Shown: one piece after another, positions 10,988 to 21,367 of the stretch
Layout of the letters: every line of letters begins with the position of its first letter
How positions within the stretch are numbered: position 1 is the stretch's first letter
Assembly (NCBI RefSeq): GCF_027172205.1
Contig: NC_070614.1
Span: 33,842,001 to 33,906,000, forward strand
Direction of reading: 5' to 3'
From: Podarcis raffonei
Taxonomy: Eukaryota > Chordata > Lepidosauria > Squamata > Lacertidae
DNA: 64,000 bases
The notes under the pieces: generated by a model
The model's input: the letters and a program-made list of their open reading frames with translations, nothing else
Database searches by the model: none
What the model was told of the DNA's origin: nothing
Made by a program: the position numbers and the translations under genes

Positions 10988-13900
10988 GTATTGTAGCATT
11001 TCTGGAAAGACAAGTGAACATACTGTGGAGGGACCCACTTCCTATTTCTACTAGGTCCTCTTGCTATACTGAAAGATCCCAGATAAATGATCTGAAATCA
11101 TTACCTGCCATGGCAGCCAATTCTTAAGCTTCTCTTCATACACCATTGCTATTGGGCTTGAATTTGCCACACACCTTATTTCTGGAAAACATCTCCAATC
11201 AATTTTCCTGAGAGAGGGTTTGCTTAGAAGTTTGACATGCCTAAAGGGTACACATAATTAGTATGACCTTCTGGGGAGAACTACATAGAATTTATGTTAT
11301 CTTCCTCACAGGCTCAGGACAGAAATATTAAGATAATCGAAACCCACACAAATCCAAAAAGAGGAAAAACCAAAACCAAATGTATCTGCCAAAAAGAAAA
11401 ACCACAACTTCAGAAACTTTATTTAGTGTCAGTCCCCCCCCCCAATATTTTTTTCACGCTTTTGAAAATAATCCCAGCACTTCCCAATATTAAAGTTCTA
11501 AAACCTATACACAATATCTATCTCTTTTGAATCACACAGAAAAGGAAAACAAAGATAAAGAAAAAAAGATGAGCTTGTCAAAGCCGCTATGACACACTCG
11601 ACAATAGATAAAGGACATAATATAGATTTTAGCCTCTGGGAAAAACTTTGGAAAAGCAATTTGAAATTTACAGCACGTTATTCTTTGAAGGAGAACTACT
11701 TGAAAATGATTTACAGATGGCATTTAACTCCGAGTGGGCCTGCTAAGATGTATAAGACTGAATCAGATAAGTGCTGGAGATGCAATGAGGTTGACGGGAC
11801 GTTGTTTCACATGTGGTGGACTTGTAAAAGGGTAAAAGAGTATTGGGAAATAATCCATAATGAACTGGAAAAAATGTTTAAAAGTACCTTTCCGGGGGAA
11901 AACAGAGTCCTTTTTGTTGGGGATAATTCGGATGGAAATTCCCAGGTGTCAAAAAAGGTTATTTATGTATGCCAATACTGTGTCCTGTGTTTTGTTAGCC
12001 CCAAAATGGCGACTAAAGAAGAATGGCAACTTAAGCTGATAGAATATGTGCAGCTTGCAGACTTAACATATAGAATAAGAGAACAAGAACATACATACAC
12101 TTGAAAACAGTGTGAATAAATTTTGATGGATGTAATAATGGAATACTGAATGGTTTAGTTTTTGTAAAATATGCAGGGATTTATGATATGCAAAAGAACC
12201 ATGGAAAGAGAAGAAGGGAAGTTACTGATATTTTAAGGAAGTTTAAATGAGCATTTTAAATTGTAAAACAGAAAATTTAATAAAAATTAGATATATTTAA
12301 TTCTGAGTAGGCCTGCTAAGAACTGAGGTTTATGAAGACCCCCCCCCCATATATATATAGAAAAAAAATCTTCATAAAACTCAGTTCTATAAATCATAAA
12401 AGCCAGGCCCTCTTTTGTTCTTCCTACTACTCAAAATAACTTAAGTCCATTTGCAAATTGGTGGAGCTGCTGGAAGATACTCTCAAAAATAAAATTTAAA
12501 AAAGCATCCAGTTCTCAACTTTTTACAGTCTTAACTCAGTCCGCCATTGCCTGCGACAGACCCAGAAGTCTCCTCTCCATAGAATTAGCAGACATTCTGT
12601 CCAATTTAGCACAACTGTCTAGAATTTGGGCTGGAAATGGTGGAGCAAGAGAAGCTAAAATATCCCAATATTTGGGAGAAGATCGTTCAGAGGTGCATAG
12701 GGTCTTAAAGGTGCAGGTATTTATTACATAACAAAATCCATTTTAATGTGTGGGGCCAACATCAGCTATGATAACTGTTTACCTCTACATATCTATCAAT
12801 CTGTCTATAAACACACACACACACAGTGTTTGAAACTCATGTCCTAAAATTTGTGGCTATGAATATTTTCACAAAGCAGTGAAATATGAAAATATCCTGC
12901 AAGAATTAACTCAAAACATTACCTGCCAAGGCTGTTGATTCAGAAACTTCTCTCTGTCTCTGTCCACGATAACTCTATGTTTTGACTTGAATGAAAGCAT
13001 GGCATGCAACGCATGGGTCACAGCATAGACAGCATTGTAGATACTGTAGCTGTGGCCAGTTATGCTCATTTCAAAAACAGGACCAGGGAGGCTCTCCAGC
13101 CTCTCCTCCCCAGTGCATGTTTCATCAAACATCTTCTTCAACACTGAGAAATGACAGAGGAATGCCTGTTCCCAGAAGTCCATGATGAAACCATCTTCTT
13201 TTGTCAAGAGAGGACTTCTACTCAGAAGAAATTGCTGGAAGCCTTGGGGTTCATTTGTGTGCACTGTGAAAGATAAGGCACCATGGATGATATGGATATC
13301 CCAACTCCTTTGGAAATAAAATGAGATGAAATCCATCTGTGCTGTCATAATCCACACTTTTCCCTTTGGCCTCACTGTCATGTATCCCATCTCTGAAAAT
13401 TTTCCCATCCATCTCATATATATAAGAGACTCAATTTCCCCATGAAAGACCAACGTGTTGGCTTTACTCTCCATTACAATGTCAAATGTTTTCCACATCA
13501 GTTGCGCCAAGTTAAAATAATCATTGAAATAAGTCATTTGCGGAATTTTTTTTATAAAGTCGAAACAGATGCCATTCTTCCAAAGCATGGGAAGCATTGT
13601 CTGCTCAAATCTTTCTCCATTGTCATCTTCCACAGTAATGATTCCTACCCATGTCCACCTGAAATGCAAAAGTAACTTCAGAATTCCTGTGTACTGAAAA
13701 TTTTCATTTGGGACCATCTGGTAGAAGGAAAGCCCCATGAATTCATCACTCATATCTGGAGCAGAGCCGTAGGTCACCTAAATTTCAAATCAGGGCAGAG
13801 AAGAGGCAGAGAAAGAGACATGGGTTTTTAGAATGAAATAAAATTGTCAAAGTTTATTAAAGCAAGATAGGAATAGACTTCTAAATGTCTTAATGTTAGC

Positions 13901-15361
13901 TAATATTAACCAAAATTGATTAAACCTATACCGAATGCTATGAAATGCTGCTGGGTGATATTTTGAATTTTTCTTTTCTTTTCTTGCCCAGAAGTCCCCA
14001 GAGTGAATGTTGGAAGTGATTACCCTGGTTTTGTTTCATGACAGCCTTCAATAAGCTGTGGATATGTATTGATGTGTGAAGCCAAATTAAAGTAAGGCTA
14101 AAGCAGGGACATCACCTTACCAACAAAGGTCCGTATAGTTAAAGCCATGGTCTTCCCAGTAGTGATGTATGGAAGTGAGAGCTGGAGCATAAAGAAGGCT
14201 GATCGCCGAAGAATTGATGCTTATGAGTTATGGTGCTGGAGGAGACTCTTGAGAGTCCCATGGACTGCAAGAAGATCAAACGTATCCATTCCTAAGGAAA
14301 TCAGCCCTGAGTGCTCACTGGAAGGACAAATCGTGAAGCTGAGGCTCCAATACTTTGGCCATCTCATGAGAAGAGAAGACTCCCTGGAAAAGACCCTGAT
14401 GCTGGGAAAGATGGAGGGCACAAGGAGAAGGGGACGACAGAGGACGAGGTGGTTGGACAGTGTTCTTGAAGCTACAAACATGAGTCTGACCAAACTGCGG
14501 GAGGCAGTGGAAGACAGGAGTGCCTGGTGTGCTCTGGTCCATGGGGTCACAAAGAGTCGGACATGACTAAACGACTAAACAACAACAACAATGCTTCCCG
14601 CCCAGGACTGGTGACTTGTTAGGCAAAATGCAAGTACAACAATAATAATAACCTTGTAATAATAGTGACTGCTTAGAACACCTGTATCTTTTCTTTAAAA
14701 AAATTATTAAAGATTTTATTAGTTTACAAAAGTATGTGCATTGTCTCTTTTCTTGGGTTGTAAAGTCTTTTCTATATATCAGATACATATGATGTGAGAC
14801 ACTGGTGATGTATACAGAGTAAGGTTGGGGAAGAAGAAAAGAGGGGGGAGGTAGGTTCATTTGGGAAGGGTGATCATTTTGATCATGGCTAGCTTATCTA
14901 AGATAGTGAAGTTAGTATTGTTCCATCTCCTCAGGTCATTGCTAATTTGTTGCCACAGGGGTTTGTAGTTGTGGAGGTAACACCTATATCTTGATAGAGC
15001 ACCTGCATAATCACTGAAATAGCTGACACTCTTCATAGTTTATAAAGATAATGATTAAGTGAGGGAGGCATTAGATTGGATGAAAATTTTGCTAACTACT
15101 TTCAAATCTCAATCAAGCACCCCATAAATTTCATGATATAAATAAATAAGTTCATCAATAAACACTAAAGAACAATAAAAAATTAACAATTTATCCTTTG
15201 GGGGACATGAAGGTGTTGATTGGTACATGGTATCTATTTTGAATGAGAGGATACTTAGTACATATGTCTTCTTATGCCATTTTATCAACTGTATTACAAT
15301 TGTCAATCTTTTTGTTTATGAAAGATTTACAATCTACCTTTATTTATTTTTTAGAAATGTG

Positions 15362-15392
<31 letters not shown>

Positions 15393-18300
15393 AATACATT
15401 TTGCTGATCTGATTCATTGAAATTTTCCCCAAATTTCTCAGACATTTCTATTCAGAAGCAACCTCCAAATTCATGTTCCCTTTGGATAAATTATGTGCAA
15501 ACTAAATATTGTTAGAACCATCCTAATCATTTTTTATATCCCCATCTCTTCAAATTCATCATAGGTTGAAAAAGTCACAGTCAGGCTGTGCAGTATCAAA
15601 AAAAAAATGCAGCTTATATTAGGAGGCAGGAATCATATATTCATGTGAAAACAAGATATAGCAACACATGTAATTTGTCCCTAAAATCAGCCTCCATTCT
15701 GTACCTGTGGTCGTAAAGTAGCCAGTGTAACATCAGTTCTTTAAAAAGTGATCTGTAGCTACAGATCCAAGAAATTATAGGCTGCTTAACTTAATGTCTG
15801 TTTTGGGAAAACTGGTGGAAAGGAGTATGAAAAGCAGAATTACCCCAAATCACCAAACATATAGAAGAAATCATGCTGAAGAAAAACAACATGTCTTCTG
15901 TAAGATTGAGTCCAATCTAACTAGCCTTTTCTAAGTAAGTCAAACAAAGCAGTACAATAAAAATTACAGAAGTACAAACACCCTCAAAAAGAAGCAAAAA
16001 AATATATGGGAAGATTTAAAACAGGTAAGTAGAGTAGTTTATGCCATTAAGAAAGTCAAATTTCGCATTGTACCATGGAGAGGGAGCCCTGTGTTTCTGT
16101 ATCTGTTTTATATATAATAAAATCCCTCCTAACATTTGTCAGGATGCTCCAAGCCTTTGGCAACACATAATTTATGATTTTCCATTTTTTCAGCTAGTGC
16201 TAAACTCCACATATTTTTATACCACAATGAGAGTTACCAGGGTGCTAAGAACAAAAACATAACAACCTCAAAAATAAATAAGAACAAATGGTCAATAAAG
16301 CCTGGATATAATCTAGCAACCAAGTAAGCCTTGTGCAACCAAAGGATGAATGCCGAATAAACAGATCATGGGGAGGAGCCCTTATCCCTTAACATAGAAA
16401 AACCAGGCAATTTACATTAGGAGCACAGCAACAAAAGCACTTTGTATAATATTTCGCAAATTGTTTAAGGTAAAGTTAGCTCTTAATTCAATCCATATCA
16501 AGATCTGCCTGATTATTACATATACACCCCAGATGTCTCAAACCAGCAAGTGTATGTGTATATTGCCTTCATATGAACTATTATAGTGGTGGTGATTTGG
16601 AAAGAAGTTTCAGACTCAGGTCCCCGATGGATTGCAAAAAGATATCAAGATCTCCCTGATTACTCACATAACCATACTTGTCGATAGATCAACAACAAGA
16701 CACTTCTTAAATTCAATTGTATATGTGCACTGCCTACCTGTGGAATATTATAGATCCGTATGATGGTAGCAATATGGAGAGACGTTTCAGATTCAAGTCC
16801 CCCAATGACTGCAACCAGATTGTTCCAGGTGTCACATCTGTAGTTGGGGATAAGCCTTCTGCTTGTGCTCAGAAGTTTTAAGGTGGCATGATAGGTCTGC
16901 TTTGTATTGAAAGTGGTGTCATAGATATGGAAGCCAAACGTGACATTGGGTAGGAGGTGGCTGTTTTCGTTGATTTGCTTTACGGCAAATGCCAAGGCCA
17001 GGACATGCTGGTAGTTCTTAGTCAGTACACTGTAATGAGAGTTGCATGTGGTGTCACTATGTCAAATGCTAATCATGCTATTCTTGATCAGGAGGCCCTG
17101 ATTCAAAATGCAATGCTCATTTCACCATACAATATCAAACAGATTGTTATTATTATTACATGCGATAAAAACAAATGCTGTAGATTTGTTTGTGTTTTGG
17201 TTGTATTATGTAGATGAAGGGTGATATAAAAATTTAATAAATATTATAATTAATAATAATCCCTAGAATTCTGCAGAAAGTTTCAAAATGAGCTGTACAT
17301 CCCTTCAGCTACATCCCCAAGTTCTCAATGATGAATGACCACTATTCTATCTGTCTACAGAGAAGCATATTTCTAACATGAGTTCTACCAATAAAGTTCA
17401 TTTACCACCACAGAGCTGAAGTTAATATTTAAAAGTATTCAAAATTCATAAAAACATTTTATTTTTAATCTGCCCAAGAATTAAGAATTCTGAATTAGCC
17501 TTTATAGTGTGAAATGTATATTGCTTTTAAAGATATTTTTTAAATGGTAACAACTACATCAATAAATAGAGATACACGAACAAGTGTTTCTGAGCTCATA
17601 TTACTAAGGGTGAAAAGAAATTTTATCCATGTTTAAAGTTGAATGTACCAAATTCATGCTGTGTGAACTAAAGCAAAATCATTCTCCAAGATCTGCAGTT
17701 TTCAGAATTTTGCAATGCATTTCTGCAGTCAAGTAATGTGTTCAAAAATAAATCTACAGGGGTAAAGTGTGCATTAAAATTCATTTATTAGTGAAAATAA
17801 TGGACACAAATGCATTTTATTAAGGGAAATTGGTGTGCAAAAATGAGTTTCTTAGTGAAATTGCATACAAACCTGTATGTTGTGGTTCGAGGACCCGACC
17901 CCCGCAATGTGAAATGAATACACAAGGACACATGATATAAGGTTAATGGGCAAGGAAAGGCCACAACTTTATTGATTACAGCAGTGAAAAGGTATTGGCT
18001 TAGGCATTGGATCTCTAAAACAAGTGGGTTTATTCACCAGTAGGTGGAGCCTGTTGATGCTAATCCAACTATAGGCTCACCCCTGATGTCACCGAGGGTC
18101 GTGCCATGGCCTCCCGCCAAGCAGGCATCGGACAGAATACACGACCGCCAGATTCCTTTAACGGAATACCCAAAAATTGAAGGCATAGGCGATGGCCACA
18201 CCTAGCCCTTCGACACACCACAACACATTATTCCAATGCCTACCCACCAATACCACAAAAGTTGTGACGATTGCTACGAAGTAGGCGAAAAAAACCAAAA

Positions 18301-19641
18301 GGCCTAATGCCAAATGGAAAAACTCCTACCAGGCCCCCTGGACAACCAGGGTGACCAACCTAAGGTCCATAGCAAGGCCAATGACCTAAGCCCTAACTCA
18401 AAGGGAGTGGAGGGTGGGTGACTCGCGACGAGACGACGGCGAAGAATGAGGCCGGGGAGAGGCTGGCGCTGCAGCAAAAGGCTGCTGAGCACGCCCCCAT
18501 GGAGGCACCTGGTTGGGTGCCTGCCGAGGGGCATGGGCGCCAGCCAGGAGAGGTGGAGGCAGGGGGCTAACGCCCCCTGCTAGAGGCAGTGCTTGGGCTC
18601 CCGCCCACAACCACTCCCCTCTCTTCCAGGGAGGAGAGTCTTTAAGAAAAATTTGCACTGATGAGTTTTCATGAGGGCCCTTTTCTTTAAAAAAAAAATA
18701 CACACAAATGAGTGGAAATGTGGAGAACTAAACTTAAGATGGGAAAAAATGAGGAAGAGAGGGGGAGAATATTAACAAATTTATCCATTCCGACATATCT
18801 GATATACAACAGTTATTGAAAAATGCCTTGTATATATGTGAGTATTGTACTTCTTCAGGTAAGTAACAATTTTAGATTTAAAACCTTATGCATGACATAC
18901 TAGTCCATCATTAATCCGAGGAAGGTCTTCTGAAGGACTTGGGGGTGTTTAAGGTCCCCTGGATTATAATAAATATATAAAAGGAAGGGTGTCCTATCAT
19001 TTAACCTTAATTCAATGTCAAAACAAAATCATATTTTATTTTTTTTAAAAGGATACATTTTGCCCCAAAGAAATTTCCAATGTATAGTGTTGTAGAATAT
19101 AGACTCTAGATGTGTGTCTGTGGTGTCACATGTAGTGTGTATGACATGCCCAAACAACCAGAGGCTGAAAACACTAATTCAGAGAAGGTAATTGTTGTTT
19201 ATCTCTGTGCAGTAAACGTTTGCTCCTGCCTTTCTGCATATTGAGTAAAGTGTTCTGACAATATTGTAAACTATCTAAAAAAATACTTCATTGCAACTGA
19301 AAACTAAACAGTTTGGAGAAGATTCGACAATATTCACAAGCATTTTGAGGATTTAAAAATAAATTAAAATAATTCACCAGACTGAACTGATATTAATAAA
19401 ATTTGGGTCATACAGTTATACAATTGTATGAAGTATGTTGTGGGGGGACTTACACAGACTCTTCAATCACTGCCTCATTGGGATGGTGCTTGAAGGAAGT
19501 CAGCTCTGAAAGGATAAGTGAATGTGACACAATTCCACCAACAATGAAGTCTCCTGGTTGATAATATTTCTGAAGAATTGGAAGACAATCACTGATGGTG
19601 TGTGGCAGCAGCAACAGTGCCAATGCCACTAATAAAAGCAT
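5507..19641 (-). CDS. Vomeronasal type-2 receptor, gene A (complete, 6 exons)
   Basis: Exons in transcript order: 19454-19641, 16738-17029, 12923-13777, 10629-10853, 8948-9074, 5507-6408. Together 2589 nt encode 862 aa, with GT/AG at every junction and no stop. Residues 1 to about 18 are a signal peptide ([17 protein letters not shown]). Exons 1-4 (to residue 520) form the Venus-flytrap ligand domain, with [15 protein letters not shown] near the start and [13 protein letters not shown] at the start of exon 3, close to the class C 'YGS..P.LSD' ligand-site motif. Exon 5 (521-562) is the cysteine-rich linker ([16 protein letters not shown]). Exon 6 (563-862) holds seven hydrophobic segments and ends in [17 protein letters not shown]. 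The start at 19641 is the only ATG before the signal peptide. Introns carry an LTR relic, a BovB tail, an L1 tail and a Sauria SINE. The protein should signal through Gi/Go in vomeronasal neurons; the ligand is unknown. Confidence 0.9.
6703..6716. repeat. Left target-site duplication of the Sauria SINE
   Basis: The 14-bp sequence TATCATGGGGTGAA is repeated exactly at 7071-7084 and bounds the SINE. Confidence 0.85.
6717..7070 (+). mobile_element. Sauria SINE, full length, in intron 5 of gene A
   Basis: The tRNA-derived head has an A-box region (GTGGCGCTGTGGGTAAAACC) and a B box (GGTTCGAATCC). The Sauria body follows ('AAGTAGATAAATAGGTACCA', then GTGACCCGGAAGTGTCTGCG) and the 3' end is 'GGGCAGGGGTACCTTTAC'. 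Perfect 14-bp target-site duplications flank it and it keeps CpG-rich stretches, so it looks fairly young. SINEs of this type are mobilised by LINE machinery, BovB-type in squamates (family knowledge). It is in opposite orientation to gene A. Confidence 0.9.
7131..7204. repeat. Compound microsatellite (TG)n(AG)n
   Basis: About 39 bp of TG units followed directly by about 36 bp of AG units, 60 bp beyond the SINE, within intron 5 of gene A. Confidence 0.95.
7232..8535 (+). repeat. Possible L1-like remnant
   Basis: The segment begins with a GC-richer stretch (TCCCGACTTCCGGCTGCC) and ends in 'TTGGTAATTGAAAATTAATA' plus an A-rich tail, resembling squamate L1 3' ends. Forward frames in between are short and I recognise no L1 protein motif. 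If it is L1, most of the coding region is gone. Weak call. Confidence 0.3.
9075..10628. other. Intron 4 of gene A, nothing else recognised
   Basis: AT-rich intron with a short CAA repeat near 10021-10038. I see no mobile element or exon relic in it. Confidence 0.5.
10961..10986. repeat. (AC)n microsatellite
   Basis: Thirteen or so AC units just upstream of exon 4 of gene A, about 110 bp from its splice acceptor. Confidence 0.95.
11104..11155 (-). pseudogene. Relic of the 3' end of a V2R exon 3, inside intron 3 of gene A
   Basis: Read leftward this gives [18 protein letters not shown], followed by GTAATG. That matches the end of exon 3 in intact genes (for example [12 protein letters not shown] before GTAATG in gene B), including the splice donor. 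Upstream of about 11155 the similarity stops and a sequence also found at 3.8 kb begins. Gene A has its own complete exon 3 at 12923-13777, so this is an extra fragment, probably left by unequal exchange or partial duplication. Confidence 0.6.
11148..11335. repeat. Copy 2 of a ~190-bp direct repeat (other copy at 3800-3990)
   Basis: Shares three conserved blocks in the same order with the copy at 3.8 kb and both run on to a GGCTCAGGACAxAAATATTAAG segment. It adjoins the exon 3 relic. Confidence 0.6.
11530..12295 (+). mobile_element. L1 LINE, 3' end of ORF2 and tail
   Basis: An open forward frame (11589-12104) matches the C-terminal part of vertebrate L1 ORF2: [18 protein letters not shown], then [20 protein letters not shown], the zinc-finger-like CCHC region. 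The C-terminus ends [11 protein letters not shown]. The segment between these looks shortened compared with full L1. An A/T-rich 3' UTR follows to about 12295. It is 5' truncated and sense-opposite to gene A, within intron 3. Confidence 0.8.
12296..12390. repeat. Small inverted repeat after the L1 tail
   Basis: Arms at 12319-12338 and 12369-12388 (AGAACTGAGGTTTATGAAGA and its near-perfect reverse complement, one mismatch) enclose a C-run and an AT stretch. The left edge repeats an L1 ORF2-like phrase (GGCCTGCTAAG, also at 11739), so a scrap of a second L1 copy may be present. Confidence 0.5.
14092..14591 (+). mobile_element. BovB (RTE-type) LINE 3' end
   Basis: An uninterrupted forward frame (14147-14566, 139 codons) reads [21 protein letters not shown], with [20 protein letters not shown] and [14 protein letters not shown] downstream, ending HGVTKSRT. 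This is the C-terminal end of the BovB reverse transcriptase protein. The tail is GACTAAACGACTAAACAAC plus AAC repeats, as in BovB. The copy is 5' truncated and lies in intron 2 of gene A. BovB is known to have moved between squamates and other animals by horizontal transfer. The open frame suggests a comparatively young insertion. Confidence 0.9.
14600..15744. other. Intron 2 of gene A, part with only simple repeats
   Basis: AT-rich intron sequence with an AAT-type run near 14640 and an (AC)n run at 15361-15388. No gene or exon relic is seen. Confidence 0.4.
15745..15950 (+). repeat. Degenerate CR1-like reverse-transcriptase fragment
   Basis: A forward frame reads [20 protein letters not shown] and then [18 protein letters not shown] before a stop. 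This resembles the NYRPVSLxSVxGKxxE and QHGFxKGxSCLTNL stretches of CR1-like LINE reverse transcriptases. Short, old and low confidence. Confidence 0.4.
17879..18645 (-). mobile_element. Old LTR relic (solo LTR-like), intron 1 of gene A
   Basis: The right part in minus sense has a polyadenylation-type AATAAAGTTGTGGCC preceded by CCAATGCCTAAGCC and ends in CCACAACA. The same block is found in LTR-like copies at 33.3, 44.8-45.0 and 54.1-54.9 kb. The outer end is not sharply defined and no internal coding part is present, so it looks like a degraded solo LTR. The family (Gypsy-like is my guess) is not proven. Confidence 0.45.
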
Positions 19642-19944
19642 CCTGCTGCAAACTTCAGTTTTGCCTCAGGTTTTCCTTTTAAGAAGTCACATTGCTGAAA
19701 ATGAACCCGAGGAATCCCTTGATTGGTTTCCGAGCTTTTTGCCAGCAGTAAATGAGGTTAGATATTTGCAGAGACATTGAGGAGGGCTTAATCATATAAA
19801 AGAACAGATTGGTGGGGTCACAGCTCCCTCTAATCTTCAGTTCCAACTCAGAATTCCTTGGGGTACTTTTATATAACATCCTTCATAGACATAGGTATTA
19901 ATTTCGCTAGCAACCACTAGAACTCTCTAGAGGTTTTGGCAAGA

Positions 19945-19955
19945 TTAATTATAGG
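19945..19955 (-). promoter_or_regulatory. Candidate upstream TAATTA block of gene A
   Basis: TTAATTATAGG lies about 305 bp upstream of the gene A start codon, at a spacing close to the similar blocks of genes B and D. Inference only. Confidence 0.25.
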
Positions 19956-20329
19956 TGTTTTTTTTATTACAGGGCAGACAATCAATTATGTTTGCCACAT
20001 CTTTAGTAGAATGACAAAGAATACATGAACAGGAAATAAAACTCCACCAGAAAACACTGCAGAAAAATCAAGACCTAACTCTTTGAGTCATGAGAAACTT
20101 AACTAGACTATGCACATAACAAAAATGATCAGTATCTGGGAACATATTCAGAGACAGTATCACAGCAAGAGATGTGAAGGTATTGGGGGGGACTGAACAA
20201 GATAAGGAATGGACCTTTTTAATGTTCCATTTTAATTTTTTTTCTGAAAAAAAATTGAGGGCAACAGAAAAATGGGGGGAATAGGCTGGCAAGCAAGCCC
20301 CGATAAGAAGTAATGACTCTCTGGCAGTT

Positions 20330-20815
20330 TTATGTATGTTTATTTACAAAAAACAAAAACAAAAAAACCCCCAAACATCCAGAGCATGGCTTCTTACCTG
20401 CTCGCATTGACGATAGTTGGTCAATCTGAATCTTCGCCCCTCCCACAGCAGGAAGGATGCCAAATTCCTGTCTTTCCACCTTTTCCCTTCTGTTGCCCTC
20501 TGATCTTATCCAGACTCCTAGAATGGGGACTGAGATGCTGGCCTCTTGCCTCCCCACTTCTACTTGACACAGTCTCAGACCTCTGCTTATTTGCTGATTG
20601 CCTAGCAGTGCTCTGGCTGCATTCTAACTCTTCCTCTTCTTGAGAGCTAACAGCCTTCCCTGGGAAGGGGTGTATGTCAAACTGCCCTTTCTGGACTCTG
20701 TCAGCCAGCTCTCATCTGCAGAGTCAGTCCCTCGTTCACTTAGTTCAGTTTCTGAGTCTGACTCTTCCCTCTGTGGTTTCTGGAAATGTTGGACCTCATA
20801 TTTCATTAGACCTAG
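20330..20815. other. Unassigned GC-richer segment in the spacer between genes A and B
   Basis: A block less AT-rich than its surroundings, starting after an A-rich run (20345-20370). Forward and reverse frames of 60-103 codons overlap without recognisable similarity. It could be an LTR-type or other dispersed repeat. I see no second copy in this window. Confidence 0.25.
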
Positions 20816-21160
20816 CCAGCATGGACAAAGGCCAGAAGTTAAAGAAGTTATAGTTTGACAACATCTATAGGGTCACATGTTCCCCACCCCTGCCCTACAA
20901 GATTGTCATGCTTTTTATACACTCTGAACCCATAAAAGCAAGTAGGAAGGCATCCACCCCATTTTAAGCTGCCCAGGCTATTCATTCTACCCTGTTCATC
21001 AGTGTGAACATATCTAGCTTATTGTTTTGCCAATATGTGTGTTACTCTATTTCTTTTAGTCTTATTATTTAGTCCATATATATTCCAATTTAGCACTTTA
21101 AGATTGATTCTAGTGTATTAAGATGTTTATACAGTTCTGCATGGGCCACTTCAGGTTTCA

Positions 21161-21232
21161 TTTATTCATTCATTCATTCATTCATCCTCCTCTTCTTTCT
21201 CCTCTTTTTCTTCCTCTTCTTCCTCCTCCTGT
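21161..21232. repeat. (ATTC)n followed by CT-rich low-complexity run
   Basis: Six ATTC units, then about 45 bp of TCC/TCT-rich sequence, 140 bp downstream of the gene B stop. Confidence 0.85.
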
Positions 21233-21367
21233 TGAAGTTCCCCAAATTCTTTTTTGATACCGTATTGTGTAGGAAACAGCAATATGGTGCAGTTGCAGGC
21301 TAGGATAATTCAAACAGAAAATCCAGCCCATGTAGGCATTGATGAAAACTTTTGTTACAATATCTGA

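Noticed and set aside
10715-11038. Minus-strand frame of 107 codons overlapping exon 4 of gene A
   Set aside because: It is in the wrong frame for the exon; the V2R frame gives 75 clean codons between a canonical acceptor and donor.
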